This document shows, piece by piece, positions 44,084 through 53,921 of a DNA stretch of 64,000 nucleotides; the stretch's first letter is position 1; the number at the start of each line of letters is the position of its first letter. The notes under the pieces are model-generated. The model was not told the origin of the DNA and did not search any database. It saw only the letters and a program-made list of their open reading frames with translations. The DNA lies in assembly GCA_913052485.1 (NCBI GenBank), contig CAJXDN010000002.1, forward strand, positions 1 to 64,000. The letters are read 5' to 3'. Both the position numbers and the translations under genes were made by a program. Source of the stretch: an uncultured Flammeovirgaceae bacterium. GTDB taxonomy: Bacteria; Bacteroidota; Bacteroidia; Cytophagales; MED-G16.

Positions 44084-45586
44084 ATGATTTCTAAAATACT
44101 ACTACCACTTCATAGCATCTTTAAACTTTTAAATCCGTCATATTCAATTCACAATAAATCTCAAAAGGAGGCAGAAATAATTCAAAAAAAAGTTTTGAAT
44201 CAACTTATAATTGATGCCAAAAACACAAAATTTGGTAAAGATCATAATTTCAATGAAATCAAAACTTATCAAGACTATAAAAAGAAAGTTGATATAAGAG
44301 ATTATGAACAAAAAAAAGTTTACATAGATAGAATTAAAAAAGGAGAGGAAGATGTTTTGTGGAAAGGTAAACCATTATATTTTGCAAAAACATCTGGTAC
44401 AACCTCTGGTTCAAAATATATTCCACTATCTAAAGAATCTCTCAGTAATCAAATTAACTCAGCAACTCATCTATTAGTAAGGTATTTGAAAAATAAAAAA
44501 TCATTAAAATCAATTTTGGGTAAAGTGATGTTTATTTCAGGATCACCAAATTTGGATGAAAAAAATAACATTAAAATTGGGAGGTTATCTGGTATTGTTA
44601 ATTATCATGAGCCAGGTTTTTTAAAATTTAAAAAATTACCGTCAGATAAAACAAATAGTATAGAGGACTGGGAGAAAAAGATTGAAGCAATCGCAGATGA
44701 AACTATTGGACAAGATTTAAGAATTATAGGGGGTATTCCTCCCTGGATTCAGATGTATTTTGATGTTTTAATTCAAAAAACCGGAAAAAAAATTAAAGAT
44801 ATTTTTCCTAACCTTACACTTTTATGTCATGGGGGAGTAAATTTTGAACCATACAGAGAAAACCTAATTGATAGCATAGGTGAAGAAATTGATACTATTG
44901 AAACCTTTCCAGCATCTGAAGGGTTTTTTGCATATCAAGATCAACTTTATAGTGATAACTTATTACTCCAAATAAATTCTGGTATATTTTATGAGTTTAT
45001 AGATGTTAAAGATTTAAATAAAGATAATAATAAGAGAGTCACAGTTGGAGATGTTAAACTTGATAAGAATTATGCTCTAATAATCAGCTCTAATGCTGGA
45101 TTATGGTCATACTTAATAGGTGACACAATAAAATTCACATCATTGAATCCTCTTAGAATTAAGGTGACTGGTAGAACAAAACAATTTATTTCAGCTTTTG
45201 GTGAACACGTAATCGTAGAAGAAGTTGATTCGTCATTAAAAAAAGCAATTCAAAAGTTTGATGAAATTAAGATAGTTGAATATACAGTTGGCCCAAAAAT
45301 TTTAAATCAAAAAGGCAAATCTCATCACCAGTGGTTAATTGAATTTAAAAATAAACCAAAAAATTTATCATCATTCGAAAATGAAATTGATAATAACCTA
45401 CAAGAATTAAATACATACTATAAAGATTTAAGACAAGATAAAGTCTTATCATCATTAAGAATTAAAGAACTAAAAAGAAAATCATTTATTAATTTTATGA
45501 AGTCAATTGGTAAACTTGGTGGACAGAATAAAGTACCAAGATTATCTAATAATGATAAGTTAATTAACCAAATTTTAAAGTTTTAA
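44084..45586 (+). CDS. GH3-family acyl-adenylate enzyme
   Basis: 500 residues. KTSGTTSGSKYIPLS is the ATP/AMP-binding signature, with PASEGFFAYQD and GRTKQFISAFGEHV further on, as in bacterial members of the GH3 auxin-promoter family. Plant GH3 proteins join amino acids to carboxylates; the bacterial substrate is unknown. It starts a plus-strand run GH3-dxr-rseP-porQ-hslU. Confidence 0.88.
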   Translation: MISKILLPLHSIFKLLNPSYSIHNKSQKEAEIIQKKVLNQLIIDAKNTKFGKDHNFNEIKTYQDYKKKVDIRDYEQKKVYIDRIKKGEEDVLWKGKPLYFAKTSGTTSGSKYIPLSKESLSNQINSATHLLVRYLKNKKSLKSILGKVMFISGSPNLDEKNNIKIGRLSGIVNYHEPGFLKFKKLPSDKTNSIEDWEKKIEAIADETIGQDLRIIGGIPPWIQMYFDVLIQKTGKKIKDIFPNLTLLCHGGVNFEPYRENLIDSIGEEIDTIETFPASEGFFAYQDQLYSDNLLLQINSGIFYEFIDVKDLNKDNNKRVTVGDVKLDKNYALIISSNAGLWSYLIGDTIKFTSLNPLRIKVTGRTKQFISAFGEHVIVEEVDSSLKKAIQKFDEIKIVEYTVGPKILNQKGKSHHQWLIEFKNKPKNLSSFENEIDNNLQELNTYYKDLRQDKVLSSLRIKELKRKSFINFMKSIGKLGGQNKVPRLSNNDKLINQILKF

Positions 45587-45589
45587 ATT

Positions 45590-46747
45590 TTGATAAAAAA
45601 AATCGCAATTTTAGGCTCTACTGGTTCAATAGGTACCCAGACGCTTGAAGTTATTTCCAATCACGATGATAAATTTAGAGTAGAGTTACTATCTGCTAAT
45701 AAAAACTATAAATTATTAATTCAGCAAGCAAAAAAATATAAACCTAAGGCAATTATTTTTGGTGATAAAACACATAAAAAAATTTTAAGAGAAAATTTAA
45801 AATCTGAAAATATCGATATTTATTTTGGTGATGATGCACTAAATAATTTTAATCAATTTTGTAATGCTGACCTAGTAGTTACAGCATTAGTTGGAAAATC
45901 AGGACTAATACCAACAATTAATGCAATAGAAAATAATATAGATGTAGCATTAGCAAATAAGGAGACATTAGTAGTTGCCGGTGAGATAATAATGAAACTT
46001 TCTAAAAAAAATAATGTTAAAATATATCCAGTTGACTCAGAACACTCTGCAATTTTTCAATGCTTAATTGGTGAAGATTACCAGACAATTGAAAAAATAA
46101 TTTTAACAGCATCAGGGGGACCATTCAGAAATAAAAAAATTAGTGATTTGGAAAATATAACAAAGAAAGAGGCACTTAATCATCCAAATTGGGAAATGGG
46201 AGAAAAAATAACAATTGACTCTTCAACTTTAATGAATAAAGGTTTGGAGGTTATTGAAGCAAAATTTTTATTTAATATAGATATTGATATGATTGAGGTT
46301 GTTATACATCCACAGTCTATAATTCATTCAATGGTCGAGTTTATTGATGGGTCAATTAAAGCTCAGATGGGTGAACCTGATATGAAATTTCCAATTCAAT
46401 ACGCACTGGGTTTTCCAAGAAGATTAGAGAATGAATTCGATAGATTTAATTTTATTAAAAACAATGAGTTAACTTTTGAAAAACCATGCTTTGATACATT
46501 CCAAAATTTAAAACTTGCATTTGATGCTGGCAGAAGCGGTGGTAACTCACCTTGTATACTTAATGCATCTAATGAAATAGTTGTGGAAGCATTCCTTCAA
46601 GAAAAAATATCTTACCTGGATATGACTAAGATTATTAAAGAATCTTTAGATAAAATATCATATATTGCATCTCCAAATTTAGAACAGTTAATCGAAACCG
46701 ATTTAAAGACTAGAGAGTATACAAGTAATAAAATAAAGAATAAGTAA
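45590..46747 (+). CDS. dxr: 1-deoxy-D-xylulose 5-phosphate reductoisomerase
   Basis: 385 residues from a TTG 3 nt after the GH3 stop. NADPH loop AILGSTGSIGTQTL (residues 6-19), ANKETLVVAG, metal and substrate site PVDSEHSAIFQCL, and SGGNSPCILNASNE near the end. First committed MEP-pathway step. Its stop shares a base with the rseP ATG. Confidence 0.95.
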   Translation: MIKKIAILGSTGSIGTQTLEVISNHDDKFRVELLSANKNYKLLIQQAKKYKPKAIIFGDKTHKKILRENLKSENIDIYFGDDALNNFNQFCNADLVVTALVGKSGLIPTINAIENNIDVALANKETLVVAGEIIMKLSKKNNVKIYPVDSEHSAIFQCLIGEDYQTIEKIILTASGGPFRNKKISDLENITKKEALNHPNWEMGEKITIDSSTLMNKGLEVIEAKFLFNIDIDMIEVVIHPQSIIHSMVEFIDGSIKAQMGEPDMKFPIQYALGFPRRLENEFDRFNFIKNNELTFEKPCFDTFQNLKLAFDAGRSGGNSPCILNASNEIVVEAFLQEKISYLDMTKIIKESLDKISYIASPNLEQLIETDLKTREYTSNKIKNK

Positions 46748-48060
46748 TGGATGCACTAATAATGGCAGCTCAAATGATTCTAGCACTTTCAATAATTGTT
46801 GGAATTCATGAGTTTGGACATCTACTCACAGCTAAAATATTTGGAATGAGAGTGGAACAATATTTTATTGGATTTCCACCAAAAATTTGGAGTTTCAATT
46901 ATAAAGGTACTGAATATGGTTTAGGTTCAATACCACTTGGTGGTTTTGTTAAAATATCCGGAATTATTGATGAATCAATGGACACATCTCATATCAATAA
47001 AGAACCAGAATCTTGGGAATTTAGGTCAAAACCGGCATGGCAAAGACTAGTAGTTATGTTAGGAGGCATAATCTTTAATGTTATAACTGGTCTTATAATA
47101 TTTTCAATGATTACTTTCAACAGCGGGGAAACGTTTCTTTCCAAGGATGAAATAAATAAAAATGGAATTTTAGCATTAAAATTAGGAAGAGAAGCAGGTT
47201 TTGAAACTGGTGATAAAATATTATTAATTAATGGTGATAATTGGGAGAGAGATGGTGACCTGTTCAACCCAAATCTATTTTTTGATAATAATACGAATTT
47301 TACTGTATTGAGAGATAACAAAGAAATTATTATAAATCTTCCTGAAAATTTTATAAATAAAATGAATACCAGAGAGGCTATGTCATCATTTCTTAAAGCC
47401 AGGATACCCTTTACGGTTGATAGTGTTTACAGTAACTCTTTGAAAGCAGGTCTTGAGAAAGGTGATAAAATAATTAAAGTTGATGATAAACATATAATTG
47501 ATCTTTATGAATTGAAAAATATTCTTGAAGAAAATAAGAGCTCTATTGCTCAATTGACAATAGAAAGGAGTGGAAATTTAATTGATAAAGTCGTTGAAAT
47601 ATCAAAAGATGCTACAATTGGCATTAAAGTTCTGCAAGACCCTTTAGTTTTCTCAAAGAGAGAATATAATTTATCTCAATCTATAATAATTGGATCACAT
47701 AAAGCTTTTGGTGTAGTGTTTCTTAATATTAAAGCTTTTGGAAAAATGTTTTCAGGTGATATCGATCCCTCAAAAAATTTGAGTGGACCCATTGGTATAG
47801 CACAAATCTTTGGGAATGAATGGGACTGGGGTAATTTTTGGAGAATTGTTGGTCTTCTTTCAATGGTTTTAGCTTTCATGAATTTACTTCCGATACCAGC
47901 CTTAGATGGGGGTCACGCTACATTTATTATTTATGAAATTATATCTGGAAGAAAACCTACTGAAAGATTTTTAGAATATTCTACAAAATTTGGAGTTATA
48001 ATACTTTTGGGTCTAATGACTTATGTTATACTTAATGACATATACAAATTATTTATTTAG
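46747..48060 (+). CDS. rseP: Site-2 protease RseP
   Basis: 437 residues. Zinc motif HEFGH (21-25) in the first membrane helix, LGGFVKISG, two PDZ regions (about 135-200 and 210-280), and the second catalytic motif LLPIPALDGGH near 380. Intramembrane protease for anti-sigma factors and signal-peptide remnants. dxr-rseP linkage is widely conserved. Confidence 0.94.
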   Translation: MDALIMAAQMILALSIIVGIHEFGHLLTAKIFGMRVEQYFIGFPPKIWSFNYKGTEYGLGSIPLGGFVKISGIIDESMDTSHINKEPESWEFRSKPAWQRLVVMLGGIIFNVITGLIIFSMITFNSGETFLSKDEINKNGILALKLGREAGFETGDKILLINGDNWERDGDLFNPNLFFDNNTNFTVLRDNKEIIINLPENFINKMNTREAMSSFLKARIPFTVDSVYSNSLKAGLEKGDKIIKVDDKHIIDLYELKNILEENKSSIAQLTIERSGNLIDKVVEISKDATIGIKVLQDPLVFSKREYNLSQSIIIGSHKAFGVVFLNIKAFGKMFSGDIDPSKNLSGPIGIAQIFGNEWDWGNFWRIVGLLSMVLAFMNLLPIPALDGGHATFIIYEIISGRKPTERFLEYSTKFGVIILLGLMTYVILNDIYKLFI

Positions 48061-48064
48061 AAAT

Positions 48065-48970
48065 TTGAAATTTATATTTCTAGCTCAATTAATACTTCTT
48101 CTATACTACCAAGATTTACTTTCTCAAAACAATAATTTTAGCTTTACAGAGTTAAGTGATAACGCAAAAGTTAATGCTCTTGGAGGAAATAATGTGTCCT
48201 CTACGCATACCGATTTCCTAATGAACCCTTCATTGATTGATAAAAAATTATTCTCTATAAATTATTTAAACTATTTACTAGATATTAATTCATCAAGCAT
48301 AATGTACAGTGACAGTAGTAAATTTTTAGGAAACTTTGGATTGGGCATAAAATATCTATCTCATGGAAAATTTGAAGGTTATGATTTAAATGGAAATTAT
48401 TCTGGTGATTTTTATCCAAAAGAATATATAATATCTTTTAGCAAATCATATTCTTTTTCAAAATTTAAGATAGGGACAAATATTAAATATTTCTACTCTA
48501 AATTATATGAAAATTCGAAGTCAGCATTCCTTGTGGATGTAGGAACTATATTTAAACCAATAAAAAATAAACAGTTTTCAATTGCTATAGTTGCATCAAA
48601 TATTGGTTTTGTGTTAGAAGAGAATATATCAAGTCCTAGGTCAAGTTTAAAATTTGGAACATCTTTCAAACCAGAATATATGCCAATTAGATTTTCATTC
48701 ACATATATCAAAAAAGAGAAAGAAGCTGACTTTAAAAACTTTTCAATGGGAATTGAGGTTTTATTATCAAAGTATTTAAATATTATGATTGGATATAACC
48801 ATAAAATTGAAAAAGGATTTAAACTTAACAACTCTAATAGATTAAATGGTATTTCTTATGGATTAGAATTAATATTAAAAAGGTTTAATTTAAACTATTC
48901 TAGATTAATTTTGAATAATATAGCAGGCACTAATAATATATCTATAAATTATAATTTACGTAGAAATTAA
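48065..48970 (+). CDS. porQ: Type IX secretion system protein PorQ
   Basis: 301 residues from a TTG at 48065, 5 nt after the rseP stop. I prefer this over the ATG at 48023, which would overlap rseP by 38 nt and put 14 polar residues ahead of the signal peptide (KFIFLAQLILLLYY). LNALGGNN-like NALGGNNVSSTHTDFLMNPSL and following beta strands give the PorQ/PorV-like outer-membrane barrel. Part of T9SS; no other por or gld genes lie in the window. Confidence 0.82.
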   Translation: MKFIFLAQLILLLYYQDLLSQNNNFSFTELSDNAKVNALGGNNVSSTHTDFLMNPSLIDKKLFSINYLNYLLDINSSSIMYSDSSKFLGNFGLGIKYLSHGKFEGYDLNGNYSGDFYPKEYIISFSKSYSFSKFKIGTNIKYFYSKLYENSKSAFLVDVGTIFKPIKNKQFSIAIVASNIGFVLEENISSPRSSLKFGTSFKPEYMPIRFSFTYIKKEKEADFKNFSMGIEVLLSKYLNIMIGYNHKIEKGFKLNNSNRLNGISYGLELILKRFNLNYSRLILNNIAGTNNISINYNLRRN

Positions 48971-48973
48971 AAT

Positions 48974-50359
48974 ATGGAAAAAATGAAAAATATGACCCCT
49001 CAAGAAGTGGTAACTGAACTGGACAAGTATATTATTGGTCAAGCAGAAGCAAAAAGGAATGTAGCGATAGCATTGAGAAATAGATGGAGAAGAATGAATG
49101 TTGAGAATGAGATTAAAAACGAAATAATCCCAAATAATATCTTGATGATTGGTGCAACTGGAGTTGGAAAGACGGAAATTGCAAGAAGACTTGCAAAACT
49201 TTCTGATGCTCCATTTACTAAAGTAGAGGCTTCAAAATTCACAGAAGTAGGATATGTTGGTAGAGATGTTGAGAGTATGGTTAGAGATCTTGTAGAACAA
49301 TCAGTAAATCTAGTCAAGACAATAAAAAAAGAAGAGGTAAAGGTTAGAGCTCAAGAAAGTGTAAATAACATCATTCTTGATATACTCATTCCCCCTATAA
49401 ATAAAGTCCAATCAAATGTTAACCTAAGTCTAGAAAAAAATAGTAATAACGATGACAAAGAGATTAATGAGAAAACCAGAGAAAAATTCAGAGAAAAAAT
49501 AAATAGTGGTGAGTTAGATGATAGAAAAATTGAAATCATTGTACAAAAACCATCAAACTCAGGTATAGGTATGGTAGGTGGAGGAATGATGGATGAATCA
49601 TCAATGATTAATCTCCAAGATATGATAAGTAATATGATGCCTAAAAGAAATAAAAAAAGAAAGGTTACTATAGAAGAAGCAAAAAAAATACTGTTGGAGT
49701 CTGAAGTTTCAAAATTAATAGACATGGACGAGGTTAAGGATGAGGCAATAAAGAAAGCTGAAAATACTGGAATAATTTTTATTGATGAGATTGATAAAAT
49801 TAGCGGAAATTCGAAAAAAGGGGGAGGTCCTGATGTCAGTAGAGAGGGAGTACAAAGAGACCTCTTGCCAATAGTTGAGGGAACATCAGTAACAACAAAG
49901 TATGGCATCATAAAGACAGATCATATATTATTTATATCAGCTGGAGCATTTCATCTATCAAAACCATCTGATCTAATACCAGAATTACAAGGTAGATTCC
50001 CAATTCGTGTAGAGTTAGATAATCTAACTCAGGATGATTTTCTAAAAATCTTATGTGAACCAAAAAACTCACTCACAAAACAATACAAAGCTCTGATAAA
50101 ATCTGAAAATGTTGAAATCATTTTTAATCAAGATGCGCTAGAAGAGATCTCACATAAAGCATTCATAATAAACTCTGAAATTGAAAACATTGGAGCCAGG
50201 AGATTGCACACAGTTATGAGTAAATTATTAAATGAAATTTTATTTGATATACCTGAAAAGATCGGTCCAAATGCAAAAGTTGTAATTACTAAAAAAATGG
50301 TTTCAGAAAAACTAGATTCAATTACTCAAAATAAAGATTTAAGCGAGTATATACTATAA
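48974..50359 (+). CDS. hslU: ATP-dependent protease ATPase subunit HslU
   Basis: 461 residues. PQEVVTELDKYIIGQAEAKRNVAIALRNRWRR start, Walker A IGATGVGKTEIARRLAKL, KFTEVGYVGRDVESMVRDL, Walker B IIFIDEIDKI, and the C-terminal GARRLHTVMSKL and YIL end that docks into HslV. Unfolds substrates for HslV. The hslV gene is not within this window. Confidence 0.95.
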   Translation: MEKMKNMTPQEVVTELDKYIIGQAEAKRNVAIALRNRWRRMNVENEIKNEIIPNNILMIGATGVGKTEIARRLAKLSDAPFTKVEASKFTEVGYVGRDVESMVRDLVEQSVNLVKTIKKEEVKVRAQESVNNIILDILIPPINKVQSNVNLSLEKNSNNDDKEINEKTREKFREKINSGELDDRKIEIIVQKPSNSGIGMVGGGMMDESSMINLQDMISNMMPKRNKKRKVTIEEAKKILLESEVSKLIDMDEVKDEAIKKAENTGIIFIDEIDKISGNSKKGGGPDVSREGVQRDLLPIVEGTSVTTKYGIIKTDHILFISAGAFHLSKPSDLIPELQGRFPIRVELDNLTQDDFLKILCEPKNSLTKQYKALIKSENVEIIFNQDALEEISHKAFIINSEIENIGARRLHTVMSKLLNEILFDIPEKIGPNAKVVITKKMVSEKLDSITQNKDLSEYIL

Positions 50360-50848
50360 CTTTAATTGCTTAGGAAATTTGATCCATTCCAAATCATAAT
50401 CAGAGAAATTTTTTATAATATCCCAGTTTTCTATATTTAAATTAACAATTGCTACCCCACATGTCGGCAAATTATAAAGATTAATCGAAGTTAACTTATT
50501 TACTAAATCCGTTAGACCTGGGTTATGACCAATAACCATAATTGATTCATAAGTATTACTAATTTTCTTTAATATGTTTATTATATTTTCACTGCTCGAG
50601 TGATATAACTCGTCAATAAAACTAATTTTATTTATCTTAATTAATTCAATAAAAAAATCAGCAGTCAACCTTGTTCTCTTGGAGGAACTTGAAATTAATA
50701 AATCTATATTATCAATTTTTTTTGATAATTCTTTTGACATTAAATTTCCATCTTGAACCCCTCTATTATTAAGAGACCTATCAAAATCATTTAAAGATAA
50801 ATCCGACCAACTAGATTTACAGTGTCTAATTATTATTAATTTTTTCAT
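50354..50848 (-). CDS. SixA-like histidine phosphatase
   Basis: 164 residues. The catalytic motif is RHCKSSW (residues 8-14), where most members have RHAKS, followed by DFDRSLNNRG and SSSKRTRLTA and the second histidine in VIGHNPGL. Removes phosphate from phosphohistidine or small molecules. The 3' end overlaps the convergent hslU by 6 nt; 1 nt separates it from the GT9 gene. Confidence 0.88.
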   Translation of the reverse strand: MKKLIIIRHCKSSWSDLSLNDFDRSLNNRGVQDGNLMSKELSKKIDNIDLLISSSSKRTRLTADFFIELIKINKISFIDELYHSSSENIINILKKISNTYESIMVIGHNPGLTDLVNKLTSINLYNLPTCGVAIVNLNIENWDIIKNFSDYDLEWIKFPKQLKL

Positions 50849-50849
50849 T

Positions 50850-51839
50850 TTATATTATATCAAATTTTATATCATTCATGCATTTAAAATGTTTTACAGG
50901 ACAAGATGCTAAGCCAATTTTTGTACAGGGTCTACAGTGTAAAATTTTATTTTCTAGTACTGAGAAAGATGTCTGATAGGGATAAAAACCTAAATTATGA
51001 TGAGTTGATCCAAAAACTACAAATATTTTTTTATTTAAGGCTGAAGCAATGTGCATAAAACCAGTATCATGGGTAAAAACATTTTTAGATAATTTAATAA
51101 TACCTGCTGAACCCTGAATTGATAGTTTTCCACAAAAGTTATAAATTATAGTTTTCTTATTAAGCTTATTTCTAATATCATTATCTAATGTATTAGATGA
51201 ATTAAAAAAAATCTCAATATTTTTTGCAGTTTGAACTTCATCTTTTCCACCAATTAATACTATTGGTCCATTAATTTTATCACATAGCTCAATTATTTTT
51301 TTTTCAGGTAATCTTTTAGTAAAGTGTTTAGCACCAATAACAACAGCACTACACTTACTGAAATCAGCTTGATAATTTTTCAATTTTATTATTTCCTTTT
51401 CGTCAACTTTAAAATCAAGCCCTTTTCCATCATCTGTAATATCTAGATTTGATAATGTATCGACATATGAGGTAGTTATATGATTAATACTTGTCAAGAT
51501 TTTAAAATTGGTATATATCCATCTTCTGAAAAACTGTTTGTTATAGGTTAGGTGAGTTTTTATTAAAAATAATTTTAAGAAATTAGATCTTAAATTATTA
51601 TGTAAATCAATTACTAGATCATATTTTTCTCTTCTCAAATTTAAAAGGGTTTTATATAAATTATTATTGAATTCTATAACCTTATCAACACTTTTATTGT
51701 TATAGTATACTGAACAATATTCTTTCTTTGTTATGAAATGTATTTCAGAATCAGGGTACTTACCTTTTAAAAGTCTAGGAACAGGAGTTGATAGCACAAC
51801 ATCTCCAAGAGAAGAAAATCGCACAATTAAAATCTTCAT
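50850..51839 (-). CDS. Glycosyltransferase family 9 (heptosyltransferase type)
   Basis: 329 residues. ILIVRFSSLGDVVLSTPVPRLLK is the GT9 start; LVIDLHNNLRS and VFTHDTGFMHIASALNKKIFVVFGST complete the fold; a CRPC cluster sits near the end. Adds a heptose or similar sugar to lipid A core in the cytoplasm. Divergent from the next gene with overlapping 5' ends. Confidence 0.9.
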   Translation of the reverse strand: MKILIVRFSSLGDVVLSTPVPRLLKGKYPDSEIHFITKKEYCSVYYNNKSVDKVIEFNNNLYKTLLNLRREKYDLVIDLHNNLRSNFLKLFLIKTHLTYNKQFFRRWIYTNFKILTSINHITTSYVDTLSNLDITDDGKGLDFKVDEKEIIKLKNYQADFSKCSAVVIGAKHFTKRLPEKKIIELCDKINGPIVLIGGKDEVQTAKNIEIFFNSSNTLDNDIRNKLNKKTIIYNFCGKLSIQGSAGIIKLSKNVFTHDTGFMHIASALNKKIFVVFGSTHHNLGFYPYQTSFSVLENKILHCRPCTKIGLASCPVKHFKCMNDIKFDII

Positions 51840-53337
51840 CTTACTAATAATTTTTTTTTCAAATTTAAAATTAAAATCTCAAAGTAGTTCAGATAGCATT
51901 ATTTTTCAAAAAAAAAGGATAGAGTTTGATATAAGTGAAATGAATGGAAACTTTTGGGTTAAAGAAAACTCTGAACACTTTCTTGTTCTTGGTGATATTG
52001 AAAATGGGAAAAATTTAAAATGGATATTTAAGACTTTTGATAGAGAACTTAACCCTTTAAAGGATACGATCCTAGCACTTGACAGATCTTATACATTAAA
52101 GAATATAATTTCTGATGATAAGTTTTTTAACCTTTTCTATAAAAAAAATTATTCAAATGAGAAAGATTATTTATATGTGAAATATGACTATGTATCAAAT
52201 ACTTTCAATTCATATGAGATAAGATTACCCCTAAGCCTTACAATAAAAAAAACACTTATTTACAGTGAAAATTTAATTTTACTTGGAAATCTGAAAAACG
52301 GACGCAACCTTGTCAGTATTTATGATATAAATACTAAACAACTAAATAACATATATGACTATTTATATTCCGAAAATGATATAATAAATATTTTTAAAAG
52401 TGACCCATCATCATTTGATGTATTATTATCCAAGAACGGAGATAATAATCTAAAAACAATAGAAAGAAAAAAATATTCAATTAATAGAGATTTCATAGGG
52501 TCCTACTCTATAGAATCTAGTAAAAATAGCATTATTGAATCAAAAAAAATTAGACATAATAAAGAAGAATATAATGTATCATTGATAGGTATTAAAAACT
52601 CTAAACAAGCCCTAGGGTTTAGAATTGATTTATCAGGAGAAAGGCTTGAGATGTTAAACGAGAAAAAATTTCTAGAAATTAACGTATTAAAAGATTTTTT
52701 TATAAGTGAGAACAAAATTTTAAATAAAAAAATTAATAAAAAAGACCTTAACAACCTTAAACTTGGATACGAGTTTTATATAGACACTTTATTTATCTCA
52801 AACAATCAAATTCATATCTCATTTGAAAGTTTAAAACCAAACTATTCTAATGATGGGTTCAGTAACTATTCTTATATGCCATATTATAATTCATATACAG
52901 GAAGATATGATAAAAAAATAAATCCAAAATTTGGAGGTTACTCACATGATATAAGTATTTACTTAGTATTAGATATGAAAGGTAACATACAATTATCTTC
53001 TGTAGAAAGGATCAATAACCTTAAAACTTTTGATAATAAACCATATTTAAATTATTTAATTAAGGGTAATAATTTAATCAGGTTCTATGTTAACAAAGGA
53101 ATAATTACCCTATTAAAAAAAGATATTGTAAAAAATATAAAATCGAAAGTAGGAGTTTTTAAATTGAAAGTAGATAAAAATGAGATAGTTATTAAGAGCG
53201 AGACAAACCCTGAAGGTACATTTAATTGGTATAAGAATAACTATTTATCATATGGGATTCAAAATATCAAAATAAAAGATCATTCTCAAAATATCAATAA
53301 AAGGGTTTTTTACATTTCAAATTTTGAAATTAATTGA
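51826..53337 (+). CDS. Exported protein, unknown
   Basis: About 504 residues if translation starts at the ATT at 51826 (IKIFILLIIFFSNLKLKSQSSSDS), which gives a clean signal peptide. The only ATG start (51733) lies 106 nt inside the divergent GT9 gene and would add 31 residues that look like antisense translation. The body is rich in beta strands, Asn and Lys, with phrases such as GDIENGKNLKWIFKTFDREL and a Tyr-rich patch (SYMPYYNSYTGRY near 350). I do not recognise the family. It could be a beta-propeller-like periplasmic protein. Confidence 0.6.
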   Translation: MKIFILLIIFFSNLKLKSQSSSDSIIFQKKRIEFDISEMNGNFWVKENSEHFLVLGDIENGKNLKWIFKTFDRELNPLKDTILALDRSYTLKNIISDDKFFNLFYKKNYSNEKDYLYVKYDYVSNTFNSYEIRLPLSLTIKKTLIYSENLILLGNLKNGRNLVSIYDINTKQLNNIYDYLYSENDIINIFKSDPSSFDVLLSKNGDNNLKTIERKKYSINRDFIGSYSIESSKNSIIESKKIRHNKEEYNVSLIGIKNSKQALGFRIDLSGERLEMLNEKKFLEINVLKDFFISENKILNKKINKKDLNNLKLGYEFYIDTLFISNNQIHISFESLKPNYSNDGFSNYSYMPYYNSYTGRYDKKINPKFGGYSHDISIYLVLDMKGNIQLSSVERINNLKTFDNKPYLNYLIKGNNLIRFYVNKGIITLLKKDIVKNIKSKVGVFKLKVDKNEIVIKSETNPEGTFNWYKNNYLSYGIQNIKIKDHSQNINKRVFYISNFEIN

Positions 53338-53366
53338 CTAATCATAACAAATTATTAAATACAAAT

Positions 53367-53374
53367 TATATTTG
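53367..53374 (+). promoter_or_regulatory. -7 promoter box of pyrR-pyrB
   Basis: TATATTTG, an exact TAnnTTTG match, ends 7 nt before the pyrR ATG. A transcript from here has no room for the anti-terminator leader that PyrR binds in Bacillus. Confidence 0.45.
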
Positions 53375-53381
53375 TAAATAA

Positions 53382-53921
53382 ATGACTAATAAATCTAGAT
53401 TGTTTAATAGAGAAAGACTCGAAATAACAATCGATCGCCTTTGTCATCAACTTATTGAAAATCATAAAAATTTTAATAATTCAGTACTAATCGGGCTTCA
53501 GCCAAGAGGCATTTTTTTCCTTGATAGAATAAAAAGAAAAATAAATTCATTATTAGAGAAAGAAATTGAATCTGGAATTCTTGATACTACATTTTATAGA
53601 GATGACTTTAGATCTAATGAAATTCCCCAAGCCAAAGAGACACTTATACCTTTTCTAGTAGATGATAAAAATGTAGTAATAATTGATGATGTATTATTTA
53701 CTGGGAGAACAGTTAGATCAGCTATGGATGGAATTATGAATTTTGGTAGACCAAAAAAAATAGAATTACTTGTCTTAGTTGACAGAAAATATAGTAGGGA
53801 TATTCCTATTGAGCCTACATATTGTGGTATTAAAATTAATACCATTACTTCTGATAGAATTGAAGTTAATTTAGCCGAACAAGGTTTTGAAAAGGATAAT
53901 ATTTGGGTTATAAATAGATAA
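53382..53921 (+). CDS. pyrR: PyrR-type uracil phosphoribosyltransferase/regulator
   Basis: 179 residues. PRPP loop VVIIDDVLFTGRTVRSAM (98-115), GLQPRGIFFLDRI and TTFYRDDFRS are all PyrR landmarks. In Gram-positive bacteria PyrR controls pyr mRNA attenuation and also makes UMP. Here it lies directly before pyrB (0 nt gap), but no attenuator is visible, so an enzymatic role or control by another route is more likely. Confidence 0.92.
   Translation: MTNKSRLFNRERLEITIDRLCHQLIENHKNFNNSVLIGLQPRGIFFLDRIKRKINSLLEKEIESGILDTTFYRDDFRSNEIPQAKETLIPFLVDDKNVVIIDDVLFTGRTVRSAMDGIMNFGRPKKIELLVLVDRKYSRDIPIEPTYCGIKINTITSDRIEVNLAEQGFEKDNIWVINR

Noticed and set aside
51733-51825. ATG at 51733 as start of the exported protein
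   Set aside because: It adds 31 residues with no signal-peptide character that are antisense to the GT9 gene.
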